A program made the position numbers and the translations under genes. Below are positions 1 through 6,831 of a DNA stretch of 15,358 bases, one piece after another (the first letter of the stretch is position 1; each line of letters opens with the position of its first letter). The stretch is from the NCBI GenBank assembly GCA_021781255.1, contig JAJXXG010000469.1, forward strand, positions 1 through 15,358, read 5' to 3'. The notes under the pieces were generated by a model that searched no databases, was not told the origin of the DNA, and worked only from the letters and a program-made list of their open reading frames with translations. Source of the stretch: Acidobacteriota bacterium. Lineage in GTDB: Bacteria > Acidobacteriota > Terriglobia > Terriglobales > Acidobacteriaceae.

Positions 1-602
1 TGCTTCCGCTTTCGATTGGCGACGGCAACCTTGCGGAGACTGCGGACACCGTTGTGTCGACGCCGGAGATATTCCGCTACTGGCTGCAGGGAGGGCGCAT
101 CGATGTGGGCTTTCTGGGCGCGGCACAGCTTGATCGATTTGCAAACATCAACACGACCGTTATCGGCGATTATCGCAGGCCCAAGGTTCGGCTGCCGGGT
201 GCAGGCGGAGCGCCGGAGATCAGCACGGCAGCAAAGGAAGTGCTGATTATTGTGAAGCAGTCACGGCGAAGTTTTGTGAAGCAAGTGGACTTTATCACTT
301 CAGCCGGATTCCTGACAGGCGGAGATGCGCGGGAGCGCGCAGGCATCCGGGGCCGCGGCCCGGTAGCGGTCATTACAGATCTTTGTATTCTCCGGCCCGA
401 TCCTGAGTCCCGCGAACTTACGGTGACAACCATTCATCCCGGCACGACGCGGGAGCAGATCCGGCTGAACACGGGCTGGGATGTTCGCTTCAGTCTGGAG
501 TGCGTGGAGACTGCTCCGCCGGATGCGCATGAGCTTGAAGCACTGCGCGCGTTGCAGGCGCGAACAGCGGCGGCGCACGGCGCAGTGGTGATTGCCCCAT
601 GA
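1..602 (+). CDS. pcaJ: 3-oxoadipate CoA-transferase subunit B (CatJ/PcaJ-like), 5'-truncated
   Basis: The reading frame is open from the left edge (first full codon at base 3) and ends at TGA 600-602, giving the C-terminal 199 residues. The subunit would transfer CoA from succinyl-CoA to 3-oxoadipate, together with an A subunit expected just upstream. Visible family features are the YWLQGGRIDVGFLGAAQLDR stretch, INTTVIGDY and the GAGGAP loop, all typical of beta subunits of family I CoA-transferases. The catalytic-Glu region would lie upstream of the window. The wording of these motifs is closer to the CatJ/glutaconate-CoA-transferase-like branch than to the short SCOT-like PcaJ of Pseudomonas putida; this is judged from memory. 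The assignment to 3-oxoadipate rests mainly on the ATGA overlap (599-602) with pcaF. A GTG at base 54 is internal and not a start. Confidence 0.82.
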   Translation, partial: LPLSIGDGNLAETADTVVSTPEIFRYWLQGGRIDVGFLGAAQLDRFANINTTVIGDYRRPKVRLPGAGGAPEISTAAKEVLIIVKQSRRSFVKQVDFITSAGFLTGGDARERAGIRGRGPVAVITDLCILRPDPESRELTVTTIHPGTTREQIRLNTGWDVRFSLECVETAPPDAHELEALRALQARTAAAHGAVVIAP

Positions 603-1798
603 GCCGCGTATTTATCTGCGACGCGGTGCGCACGCCGATTGGGCGTTACGGCGGCGCGCTGGCGGGCGTTCGTGCGGACGACCTGGCGGCTGCGCCGATA
701 CAAGCGCTCATTGCGCGGAATCCAGGCGTGGACTGGTCAAGGTTGGACGATGTGATTCTGGGCTGCGCCAATCAGGCGGGCGAGGACAACCGCAACGTGG
801 CGCGCATGGCTCTGCTGCTTGCCGGGTTGCCGGAATCGATTGCGGGCGTGACGGTAAACCGGCTGTGCGGTTCGGGGCTGGACGCCGTTGGCACGGCCGC
901 GCGCGCCATAGCCGCGGGCGAGATTGACTTTGTCATTGCAGGCGGCGTTGAGTCCATGTCGCGCGCTCCCTTTGTGATGGGAAAGGTCGAGTCGCCTTAT
1001 CAGCGAAGCGTTGAAATGCATGACACCACACTCGGCTGGCGATTTGTGAATCCACAGATGCGGGCGCGTTTTGGCGTGGACACAATGCCGGAGACGGGCG
1101 ACAACGTCGCAAGGGATTTCTCGATCGAGCGTGAGGCGCAGGATGCGTTTGCTTATCGCAGCCAGATGCGCGCGGCAAAAGCGGCGTCGGACGGCTTCTC
1201 TGCCGAGGAGATTGTTCCAGTCGAGGTGCACGGAACCAAGGCAACGAATTTGGTTTCAAGGGACGAGCATCCGCGGCCTGATACCACGCCAGAGGCGCTT
1301 GCACGACTCAAGCCGCTGCAGCCGGCGGGAACCGTCACTGCGGGCAACGCATCGGGCATCAACGATGGAGCTGCGGCGCTGATACTTGCTTCAGAACAGG
1401 CGGTGAAGCTGCACGGGCTTAAACCGCGAGCGCGCATATTGGGCATGGCCACAGCGGGCGTTGCTCCGCGGATCATGGGCATTGGGCCGGTGCCAGCGAC
1501 GCAGAAACTGCTTGCCCGGCTCAACCTGACCATGGGAAGTTTCGACTGGATTCAACTGAATGAGGCCTTTGCCAGCCAGGCGGTTGCCTGTCTGCGGCAG
1601 TTGGGACTGTCGGAGGATGCGGAACATGTGAATGCAACCGGCGGAGCCATCGCGCTGGGGCATCCGCTGGGGATGAGCGGCGCACGGCTGGCGCTGACAG
1701 CAGCGCATCAACTGGAGAAGTTTGGTGGTGCGCGCGCTCTTGCCACAATGTGCATCGGAGTGGGCCAGGGAATTGCGCTGGCAATGGAAAGAGTTTAG
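599..1798 (+). CDS. pcaF: 3-oxoadipyl-CoA thiolase
   Basis: This thiolase makes the last step of the beta-ketoadipate pathway, cleaving 3-oxoadipyl-CoA with CoA to succinyl-CoA and acetyl-CoA in the cytoplasm. The protein has 399 residues, the normal length for PcaF. It shows the N-terminal [15 protein letters not shown] block, the acyl-accepting cysteine C90 in NRLCGSG, H355 in [11 protein letters not shown] and the second catalytic cysteine C385 in CIGVGQG. The stretches [19 protein letters not shown] and [16 protein letters not shown] are those expected of PcaF/PaaJ thiolases rather than general acetoacetyl-CoA thiolases. The ATG at 599 overlaps the pcaJ stop codon by four bases, suggesting translational coupling. 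The stop at 1796-1798 overlaps the ribosome-binding sequence of pcaH. Confidence 0.96.
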   Translation: MSRVFICDAVRTPIGRYGGALAGVRADDLAAAPIQALIARNPGVDWSRLDDVILGCANQAGEDNRNVARMALLLAGLPESIAGVTVNRLCGSGLDAVGTAARAIAAGEIDFVIAGGVESMSRAPFVMGKVESPYQRSVEMHDTTLGWRFVNPQMRARFGVDTMPETGDNVARDFSIEREAQDAFAYRSQMRAAKAASDGFSAEEIVPVEVHGTKATNLVSRDEHPRPDTTPEALARLKPLQPAGTVTAGNASGINDGAAALILASEQAVKLHGLKPRARILGMATAGVAPRIMGIGPVPATQKLLARLNLTMGSFDWIQLNEAFASQAVACLRQLGLSEDAEHVNATGGAIALGHPLGMSGARLALTAAHQLEKFGGARALATMCIGVGQGIALAMERV

Positions 1799-1810
1799 GA
1801 GACAGTCGCC

Positions 1811-2524
1811 ATGGCTGATATGCGCATGGTTCAAACGCCGGCACCGGGCACGCAGCCGGACTATCACTATCCGCCCTACCTTTCGTCGGTGGCGCGGTCG
1901 CCGCGCATGCCGCTTGTGCTGCTGCCGCAGGCTCTGGCTGCGTGTTCGGGGCCGGTATTCGGTCACAACATTGCCGGCGGGCTCGATCACGATTTGACCG
2001 CGCAGCACAGGGGCGATCCTATCGGCGAACGCATCATTGTGCATGGGCGCGTGCTCGATGAAGACGGACGCCCGGTGCCGCATGCGCTTGTGGAAGTGTG
2101 GCAGGCGAATGCGGCCGGACGCTACCGGCACAAGGTGGACCAGTGCGACATGCCGCTCGATCCGAACTTTTCCGGAGCCGGCCGCACTGTCACGGATGCC
2201 AACGGGTACTATCTGTTCAGGAGCATCAAGCCCGGTCCCTATCCGTGGAAGAATCATTACAATGCGTGGCGGCCCGCGCACATTCATTTCTCCTTGTTTG
2301 GCGCGGGCATTCTGTCGCGTTTGGTTACGCAGATGTATTTCCCGGGCGATCCGCTGCAGCCGCTCGATCCCATCTTCAACAGCATTGCGGATGAGAAGGC
2401 GCGCAATCGTTTGATTTCGCAAATGGACATGAATCGTTCCGAACCGGAGCGTGCACTTGCGTATTCATTTGACATTGTTCTGCGCGGCTCGCGGGACACG
2501 CCTTTTGAGGAGCCGGGCAGATGA
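1811..2524 (+). CDS. pcaH: Protocatechuate 3,4-dioxygenase beta subunit
   Basis: This is the iron-bearing subunit of the intradiol ring-cleaving enzyme that converts protocatechuate plus O2 to 3-carboxy-cis,cis-muconate. The protein has 237 residues. All four Fe(III) ligands can be placed: Y105 (in AAGRYRHK), Y144 (in GPYPWKN), and H157 and H159 (in WRPAHIHF). Their spacings of 39, 13 and 2 match Tyr408, Tyr447, His460 and His462 of the Pseudomonas putida enzyme, and R154 falls where that enzyme has its active-site Arg457. The start ATG is preceded at nine bases by AGGAG (1797-1801), which includes part of the pcaF stop codon. The end overlaps pcaG by four bases (ATGA), as expected for two subunits made in equal amounts. 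Confidence 0.97.
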   Translation: MADMRMVQTPAPGTQPDYHYPPYLSSVARSPRMPLVLLPQALAACSGPVFGHNIAGGLDHDLTAQHRGDPIGERIIVHGRVLDEDGRPVPHALVEVWQANAAGRYRHKVDQCDMPLDPNFSGAGRTVTDANGYYLFRSIKPGPYPWKNHYNAWRPAHIHFSLFGAGILSRLVTQMYFPGDPLQPLDPIFNSIADEKARNRLISQMDMNRSEPERALAYSFDIVLRGSRDTPFEEPGR

Positions 2525-3075
2525 AACTCACTCCGAGCGGGTCGCAGACAGTGGGGCCATACTTCCGCATCGGCCTGCAGCATCTATGCGTCGATGACGC
2601 GCAACCCGCGCCAGGCGGGGACACGGTGACAGTGCACGGCAGGGTGATTGACGCCAATGGTGTTCCGGTTTCCGATGCAATGCTGGAGTTGTGGCATGCC
2701 GACAGGGATGGCCGCTATGACGCAGGGTTGCCGGACGCTACAGGCAGGCCTGCCTGCTTTACGCGCGTTGCCACAGACGATGATGGCAATTTTCGATTCA
2801 CGCTTGTGCGGCCCGGCGCTGTGACGAGCGAACAGGGTATGCTGCAGGCGCCGCACATTGCAGTGCTTCTTTTCGCGCGCGGGCTGTTGCGCCATCTCAT
2901 GACGCGCATGTATTTTCCTGATGAAGCGGCAAACATCTCCGACCCGATTCTGCAGTCGATTCCGCAAGAGCGCCGGCGCACGCTCATCGCGGAGCGCGAC
3001 TTACACAAGCCCGACACTCTGGAATGGGACGTAGTTCTGCAGGGCGATGATGAAACGGTCTTCTTCGCGTGGTAG
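2521..3075 (+). CDS. pcaG: Protocatechuate 3,4-dioxygenase alpha subunit
   Basis: This is the partner of PcaH in the (alpha-beta)n dioxygenase. The protein has 184 residues, a little shorter than the roughly 200 of Pseudomonas. It keeps the intradiol dioxygenase beta-sandwich signature: SQTVGPYF near residue 8, VHGRVIDANGVPV at 38-50, LELWHADRDGRYD at 55-67, and APHIAVLLFARG at 110-121, followed by LMTRMYFPDE. As usual for alpha subunits, the iron-binding His pair is absent: APHIAVLLF stands where the beta subunit has AHIHF. The C-terminus DDETVFFAW is a typical PcaG ending. AGGAG at 2508-2512 lies eight bases before the ATG. The shortening falls mainly in the N-terminal third, between GL and the first conserved strand. 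Confidence 0.95.
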   Translation: MKLTPSGSQTVGPYFRIGLQHLCVDDAQPAPGGDTVTVHGRVIDANGVPVSDAMLELWHADRDGRYDAGLPDATGRPACFTRVATDDDGNFRFTLVRPGAVTSEQGMLQAPHIAVLLFARGLLRHLMTRMYFPDEAANISDPILQSIPQERRRTLIAERDLHKPDTLEWDVVLQGDDETVFFAW

Positions 3076-3092
3076 AAATACAACATCGAATC

Positions 3093-4442
3093 ATGGCCAT
3101 TGACTCCAATTCGTCGCTGTTCTCCACTCCTGCAATGGATCGGGTGTTTTCTGTCGCTCATCAGCTCCAGCAGATGACGCGGTTTGAATGGGCATTGAGC
3201 GCGGCGCTTGAGCGGGCCGGGCTGGCGCATGAAGGCTCGGGCGCGGCGATTGGACCATTTCTCGACGCCGCGTTTGTCGATTTGCCGCCGCTTTTTTTGC
3301 AGGCGCGGCAGGCAGGCAACCTGGCGATTCCTTTTATACGTCAGCTCACGGCGGCGGTTCGGGAACGCAATGAGGAAGCAGCGGGCTCAATCCACCTGGG
3401 GGCGACGAGCCAGGATGTTCTGGACACGGCGCTGGTGCTGCAAATGCGCGAAGCGATGGCATTGATTCTTGCGGATGTCGCAGAACTGGATCGCTGCCTG
3501 GCAATGCAGGCTCGCGCGCACGCGGGCACAATGCTGGCTGGCCGCACCTGGCTGCAGGATGGGCCGCCGACAACGCTTGGACTGAAGATTGCAGGATGGG
3601 TCGCCGCGTTGCGCCGCCACCGGCAACGGCTTGAGAATGCAGCCTCGAGGGCTTTTGTGTTGCAGTTTGGCGGCGCTGTCGGCACGCTTGCAGCACTGGG
3701 AAAAGACGGGGCTGCTGTTTCCGCTGTCCTTGCTCAGAAGCTCGATCTGCGCGAAGCGGATCTGCCGTGGCACACACATCGCGACAATCTTGTTGAGGTC
3801 GCGGCCGCTTTGGGAATGCTCGTAGGCACGCTGGGCAAAGTTGCGCGCGATATTTCGCTGCTGATGCAGACGGAGGTCGCGGAAGTGTTGGAGCCGGGAG
3901 CGGAAGGGCGCGGCGGCTCATCCACCATGCCGCACAAGCGCAATCCGGTTGCGTCGGCTGTCATCCTTGCCGCCGCCACGCGCGTTCCGGGATTGGTGTC
4001 AACGCTGCTTGCGGCGATGACGCAGGAGCACGAGCGCGGCCTGGGCAACTGGCAGGCGGAGTGGGAGACTTATCCGGGAATTTTCCGTCTGACAGCGGCT
4101 GCGCTTGAGCGGGCGCTTGAGATTGCGCGGGGAATGGAGGTCTGTCCCGAGCGGATGGCTGCGCATCTGGAACAATCGCACGGCCTCGCGCTTTCAGAGG
4201 CGGTGAGCGCCCGGTTGGCCTGCCGCATCGGCAGGGAAGATGCTCATGAACTGATTCATCTCGCCGCGCAGCGCGCGCTCGGTGAACATCGCCATCTGCG
4301 CGAAATTCTCCTTGCCATGCCCGAGATTCGCGAGCACCTGAACGAAGATGAGGTTGGCGAACTGCTCGATCCGCGCAACTATCTTGGCAGCGCGCAGCGC
4401 TTTATTGAGCGGGTACTTGGAGAAGCGGATGCCATACGCTGA
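3093..4442 (+). CDS. pcaB: 3-carboxy-cis,cis-muconate cycloisomerase
   Basis: This enzyme of the fumarase/aspartase superfamily lactonises 3-carboxy-cis,cis-muconate to 4-carboxymuconolactone. From ATG 3093 it has 449 residues. The superfamily signature GSSTMPHKRNP lies at 275-285 and the first conserved block GATSQD at 103-108. With this start, W153 (GRTWLQ), K282 (HKRNP) and R315 (QEHERG) carry the same numbers I recall for active-site residues of the Pseudomonas putida enzyme, which supports ATG 3093. An in-frame GTG at 3069 would add eight residues and overlap pcaG. No strong Shine-Dalgarno sequence precedes either start. The residues after GRTWLQ read DGPPTT, whereas I recall HATP-type sequence in Pseudomonas. 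The 3' end overlaps pcaD by 14 bases. Confidence 0.95.
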   Translation: MAIDSNSSLFSTPAMDRVFSVAHQLQQMTRFEWALSAALERAGLAHEGSGAAIGPFLDAAFVDLPPLFLQARQAGNLAIPFIRQLTAAVRERNEEAAGSIHLGATSQDVLDTALVLQMREAMALILADVAELDRCLAMQARAHAGTMLAGRTWLQDGPPTTLGLKIAGWVAALRRHRQRLENAASRAFVLQFGGAVGTLAALGKDGAAVSAVLAQKLDLREADLPWHTHRDNLVEVAAALGMLVGTLGKVARDISLLMQTEVAEVLEPGAEGRGGSSTMPHKRNPVASAVILAAATRVPGLVSTLLAAMTQEHERGLGNWQAEWETYPGIFRLTAAALERALEIARGMEVCPERMAAHLEQSHGLALSEAVSARLACRIGREDAHELIHLAAQRALGEHRHLREILLAMPEIREHLNEDEVGELLDPRNYLGSAQRFIERVLGEADAIR

Positions 4443-5217
4443 TCTTGCCGAAGCGCGGTTGTGCTACAGGTTCGACGGCCCGGAAGAGCGGCCCGTGCTG
4501 GTGCTGTCTCATTCCCTTGGCGCCGACATGGCCATGTGGGATGACGTGCTTCCTGCGCTGGCGGAGCAGTATCACGTACTTCGCTACGACATGCGCGGGC
4601 ATGGAAAGAGCAGCGCGCCGCCCGGCCCGTATGCGATGACGGATCTGGGCAATGATGTTCTTGCCCTGCTGGACGAGCTTGGATTGCAGCGCTGCTTCTT
4701 CTGCGGTCTTTCTCTGGGCGGCATGATTGGCATCTGGCTTGGCGCGCATGCGCCGGAGCGCGTCGGCAAGTTGATCCTCGCCAATACTGCAGCGCGCATC
4801 GGAACCCGCGAGGGCTGGAACCTGCGCATCGAGCGCGTACTGGCGGAGGGCATGGAGTCTGTTGCGGACGAAGTTCTTGAGAGATGGTTCACGCCGCAGT
4901 TTCGAGAGGCCAATCCAGCGCGTGTGGATGCGATGAGAAGAACGCTGATGACGACGTCCGCGGAAGGATATGCGCACTGCTGCGCGGCGATTCGCGATAT
5001 GGATCTGACCGCGAGGCTGCATGCCATTCAGACGCTTTCGCTTGTTGTGGGAGGCACATTTGATGTGGCAACGCCGCCCGCGGCTGGCCGTCTGTTGGCG
5101 CAGAGCATGCAGCGCGCGTCGTATGTGGAACTGCAGGCGGCGCACATCGCAGCAGTTGAGCAGGCGGACGAATTCAGCCGCACGGTTCTCAAGTTCCTGG
5201 GCGGACAGGAGAAATGA
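4429..5217 (+). CDS. pcaD: 3-oxoadipate enol-lactone hydrolase
   Basis: This alpha/beta hydrolase opens 3-oxoadipate enol-lactone to 3-oxoadipate. The protein has 262 residues, the normal size for a free-standing PcaD and not the PcaL fusion with PcaC seen in some bacteria. The nucleophile elbow GLSLGG puts the serine at S95. D212 in GGTFDVATPP and H239 in QAAHIAAVEQ complete the triad. The oxyanion-hole region is SHSLGAD near residue 28, and RYDMRGHGKS follows at 52-61. The ATG at 4429 was chosen because GGAG at 4419-4422 stands six bases upstream and the protein then begins MPYADLAEARLCYRFDG, like family members. An upstream in-frame start at 4348 would add 27 residues inside pcaB and is unlikely. 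Confidence 0.95.
   Translation: MPYADLAEARLCYRFDGPEERPVLVLSHSLGADMAMWDDVLPALAEQYHVLRYDMRGHGKSSAPPGPYAMTDLGNDVLALLDELGLQRCFFCGLSLGGMIGIWLGAHAPERVGKLILANTAARIGTREGWNLRIERVLAEGMESVADEVLERWFTPQFREANPARVDAMRRTLMTTSAEGYAHCCAAIRDMDLTARLHAIQTLSLVVGGTFDVATPPAAGRLLAQSMQRASYVELQAAHIAAVEQADEFSRTVLKFLGGQEK
5207..5211 (+). promoter_or_regulatory. Ribosome-binding site deciding the pcaC start
   Basis: AGGAG lies only two bases before an ATG at 5214 but eight bases before the in-frame ATG at 5220. The second spacing is the usable one, and the resulting N-terminus (MDDQARHDAGM) aligns with known PcaC proteins. Confidence 0.7.
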
Positions 5218-5219
5218 CA

Positions 5220-5624
5220 ATGGATGATCAAGCACGCCATGACGCGGGCATGACGGTGCGCAGAGCTGTGCTTGGCGATACTCACGTAGACAAGGCACAG
5301 GCTTCCGCAGATGACTTCAGCCGTGAGTTCCAGGACCTGATCACGCGCTATGCGTGGGGTGAAATCTGGACGAGGCCGGGCCTTTCGCGATCGACGCGCA
5401 GCCTGCTGGTCATCGCGATGATGGTTGCACTGAACCGGACCGAGGAGCTTCGCCTGCATCTTCGCGCAGCGGCCAACAACGGCGTGACGCGCGAGGAGAT
5501 AAAGGAAGTTCTGCTGCAGTGCACGATTTATTGCGGAGTGCCGGCGGCGAACTCTGCTTTCCAGCTTGCGCAGCGTGTGTTCGACGAACAGGACCGGCAC
5601 GAAGCAACGGCAAAGGACGCATAG
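5220..5624 (+). CDS. pcaC: 4-carboxymuconolactone decarboxylase
   Basis: This small AhpD-fold-like enzyme decarboxylates gamma-carboxymuconolactone to 3-oxoadipate enol-lactone, the substrate of PcaD. The protein has 134 residues, close to the roughly 130 of Pseudomonas PcaC. The family pattern runs through the whole sequence: RYAWGEIWTRPGLSRSTRSL at 43-62, the ELRLHLRAAANNGVT helix with H80, then EEIKEVLLQ and YCGVPAAN at 104-111. The preferred start is ATG 5220, two bases after the pcaD stop; the alternative ATG 5214 overlaps pcaD and has a poorly spaced ribosome-binding site. The TAG stop at 5622-5624 shares its last base with the GTG start of pobA. Confidence 0.95.
   Translation: MDDQARHDAGMTVRRAVLGDTHVDKAQASADDFSREFQDLITRYAWGEIWTRPGLSRSTRSLLVIAMMVALNRTEELRLHLRAAANNGVTREEIKEVLLQCTIYCGVPAANSAFQLAQRVFDEQDRHEATAKDA
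5613..5617 (+). promoter_or_regulatory. Ribosome-binding site for the GTG start of pobA
   Basis: AAGGA ends six bases before GTG 5624. It supports a GTG start that overlaps the pcaC stop by one base (TAGTG), giving a 394-residue PobA instead of longer forms that begin inside pcaC. Confidence 0.65.
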
Positions 5625-6808
5625 TGCAACGGACTCAGACGCAGGTTGGCATTGTGGGGGCGGGTCCGGCAGGCCTGATGCTTTCGCATCTGCTTCATCT
5701 TCATGGCATACATTCCGTCGTGCTGGAGATGCGGTCGCGGCAGTACTGCGAAGAGCGAATTCGCGCTGGAGTGCTGGAGCAGGGCAGCGTGGATATGCTG
5801 CGGGGCGCCGGTCTCGCGTCGAGACTGGACAGCGAAGGCATGCGGCACGAGGGCATTGAACTGGGGCTCAACCGCCATCGCCATCGCATTCCACTCTCGG
5901 AACTGACAAACGGCAAGGCAGTGACCGTCTACGGGCAGCATGAAGTCGTGAAGGATCTGATTGCCCGCCGCATTGCCGACGGCGGCGACCTTCGCTTCGA
6001 GTGCGGCGAGGTGAGCCTGCATGAGCTGGATGGTCACAAGCCATTCGTGCGTTGCGTACGCGACGGCGAGGCAGAGGAGATTCATTGCGACTATATCGCC
6101 GGATGCGATGGCTTCCATGGCATCAGCCGCGGATCAATTCCAGGCGGGGCCTTGACCGCTTATGAGCGCACATACCCATTCGCATGGCTGGGAATTCTTG
6201 CTGAGGCTCCTCCCACGCGTGAAGAACTTCTCTACATGTATCACGACCGCGGCTTTGCGCTTTACAGCATGCGTTCGCCTAGGTTAACTCGCCTCTATCT
6301 TCAATGCCGGCCGGATGAAAACCTCGCCGACTGGAGCGACGACCGCATCTGGAGTGAGCTTCGCACGCGTCTTGAGTGTGACGACGGGTGGCGGCCGCAG
6401 GAGGGACGCGTTCTGCAAAAGGGAGTCACGGGCATGCGCAGCTTTGTGATTGAACCGATGCAATATGGCCGGGTTTATCTCGCAGGCGATGCGGCACACA
6501 TTGTTCCACCCACCGGAGCGAAGGGAATGAACCTTGCCCTGGCCGATGTGCATGTGCTTGCCGAAGCGATGCGAGCCTATTACAAGGAAAATTCCAGCGC
6601 GCGGCTTGAACAGTATTCCGCCGTGTGTCTTCGCCGCGTTTGGAAGGCGCAGCGGTTTTCCTGGTGGTTGACGTCGCTGCTGCACTGCTTTGAGGGCGCG
6701 AGCCAGTTTGAGCGCCGGCTTCAGATTGCGGAGTTGCAGTTTGTGACAGGTTCCCGCGCGGCGGCCGCATCGCTGGCGGAGAACTACGTCGGCCTGCCGA
6801 TGGAATAA
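5624..6808 (+). CDS. pobA: 4-hydroxybenzoate 3-monooxygenase (p-hydroxybenzoate hydroxylase)
   Basis: This FAD-dependent monooxygenase hydroxylates 4-hydroxybenzoate to protocatechuate. From GTG 5624 it has 394 residues, the same length as the Pseudomonas enzyme. The FAD fold begins GIVGAGPAG (9-17); RIRAGVLEQG is at 45-54, the DG motif GCDGFHGISR at 160-169, and the GD motif GDAAHIVPPTGAKG at 288-301. With an offset of three, the known active-site residues are all present: Y204, S215, R217, R223, Y225, P296 and Y388 (for Tyr201, Ser212, Arg214, Arg220, Tyr222, Pro293, Tyr385). In the helix linked to NADPH preference (34-42) the Arg33 equivalent is M36, with R37 and R39 nearby. Coenzyme choice is therefore uncertain. 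It is the last gene of the operon, placing the entry reaction after the lower pathway. Confidence 0.97.
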   Translation: MQRTQTQVGIVGAGPAGLMLSHLLHLHGIHSVVLEMRSRQYCEERIRAGVLEQGSVDMLRGAGLASRLDSEGMRHEGIELGLNRHRHRIPLSELTNGKAVTVYGQHEVVKDLIARRIADGGDLRFECGEVSLHELDGHKPFVRCVRDGEAEEIHCDYIAGCDGFHGISRGSIPGGALTAYERTYPFAWLGILAEAPPTREELLYMYHDRGFALYSMRSPRLTRLYLQCRPDENLADWSDDRIWSELRTRLECDDGWRPQEGRVLQKGVTGMRSFVIEPMQYGRVYLAGDAAHIVPPTGAKGMNLALADVHVLAEAMRAYYKENSSARLEQYSAVCLRRVWKAQRFSWWLTSLLHCFEGASQFERRLQIAELQFVTGSRAAAASLAENYVGLPME

Positions 6809-6809
6809 G

Positions 6810-6831
6810 AGCCGCGATGCTGCGAGCGGCT
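6810..6831. terminator. Weak hairpin between convergent pobA and vdh
   Basis: The arms AGCCGC (6810-6815) and GCGGCT (6826-6831) are perfectly complementary with a 10-base loop, and they fill the 21-bp gap between two convergent stop codons. There is no clear run of T on either strand, so termination here is only suggested by position. Confidence 0.35.

Noticed and set aside
3069..3092. GTG 3069 as the pcaB start
   Set aside because: It would add eight unrelated residues. Starting at ATG 3093 makes the active-site residue numbers agree with the Pseudomonas enzyme.
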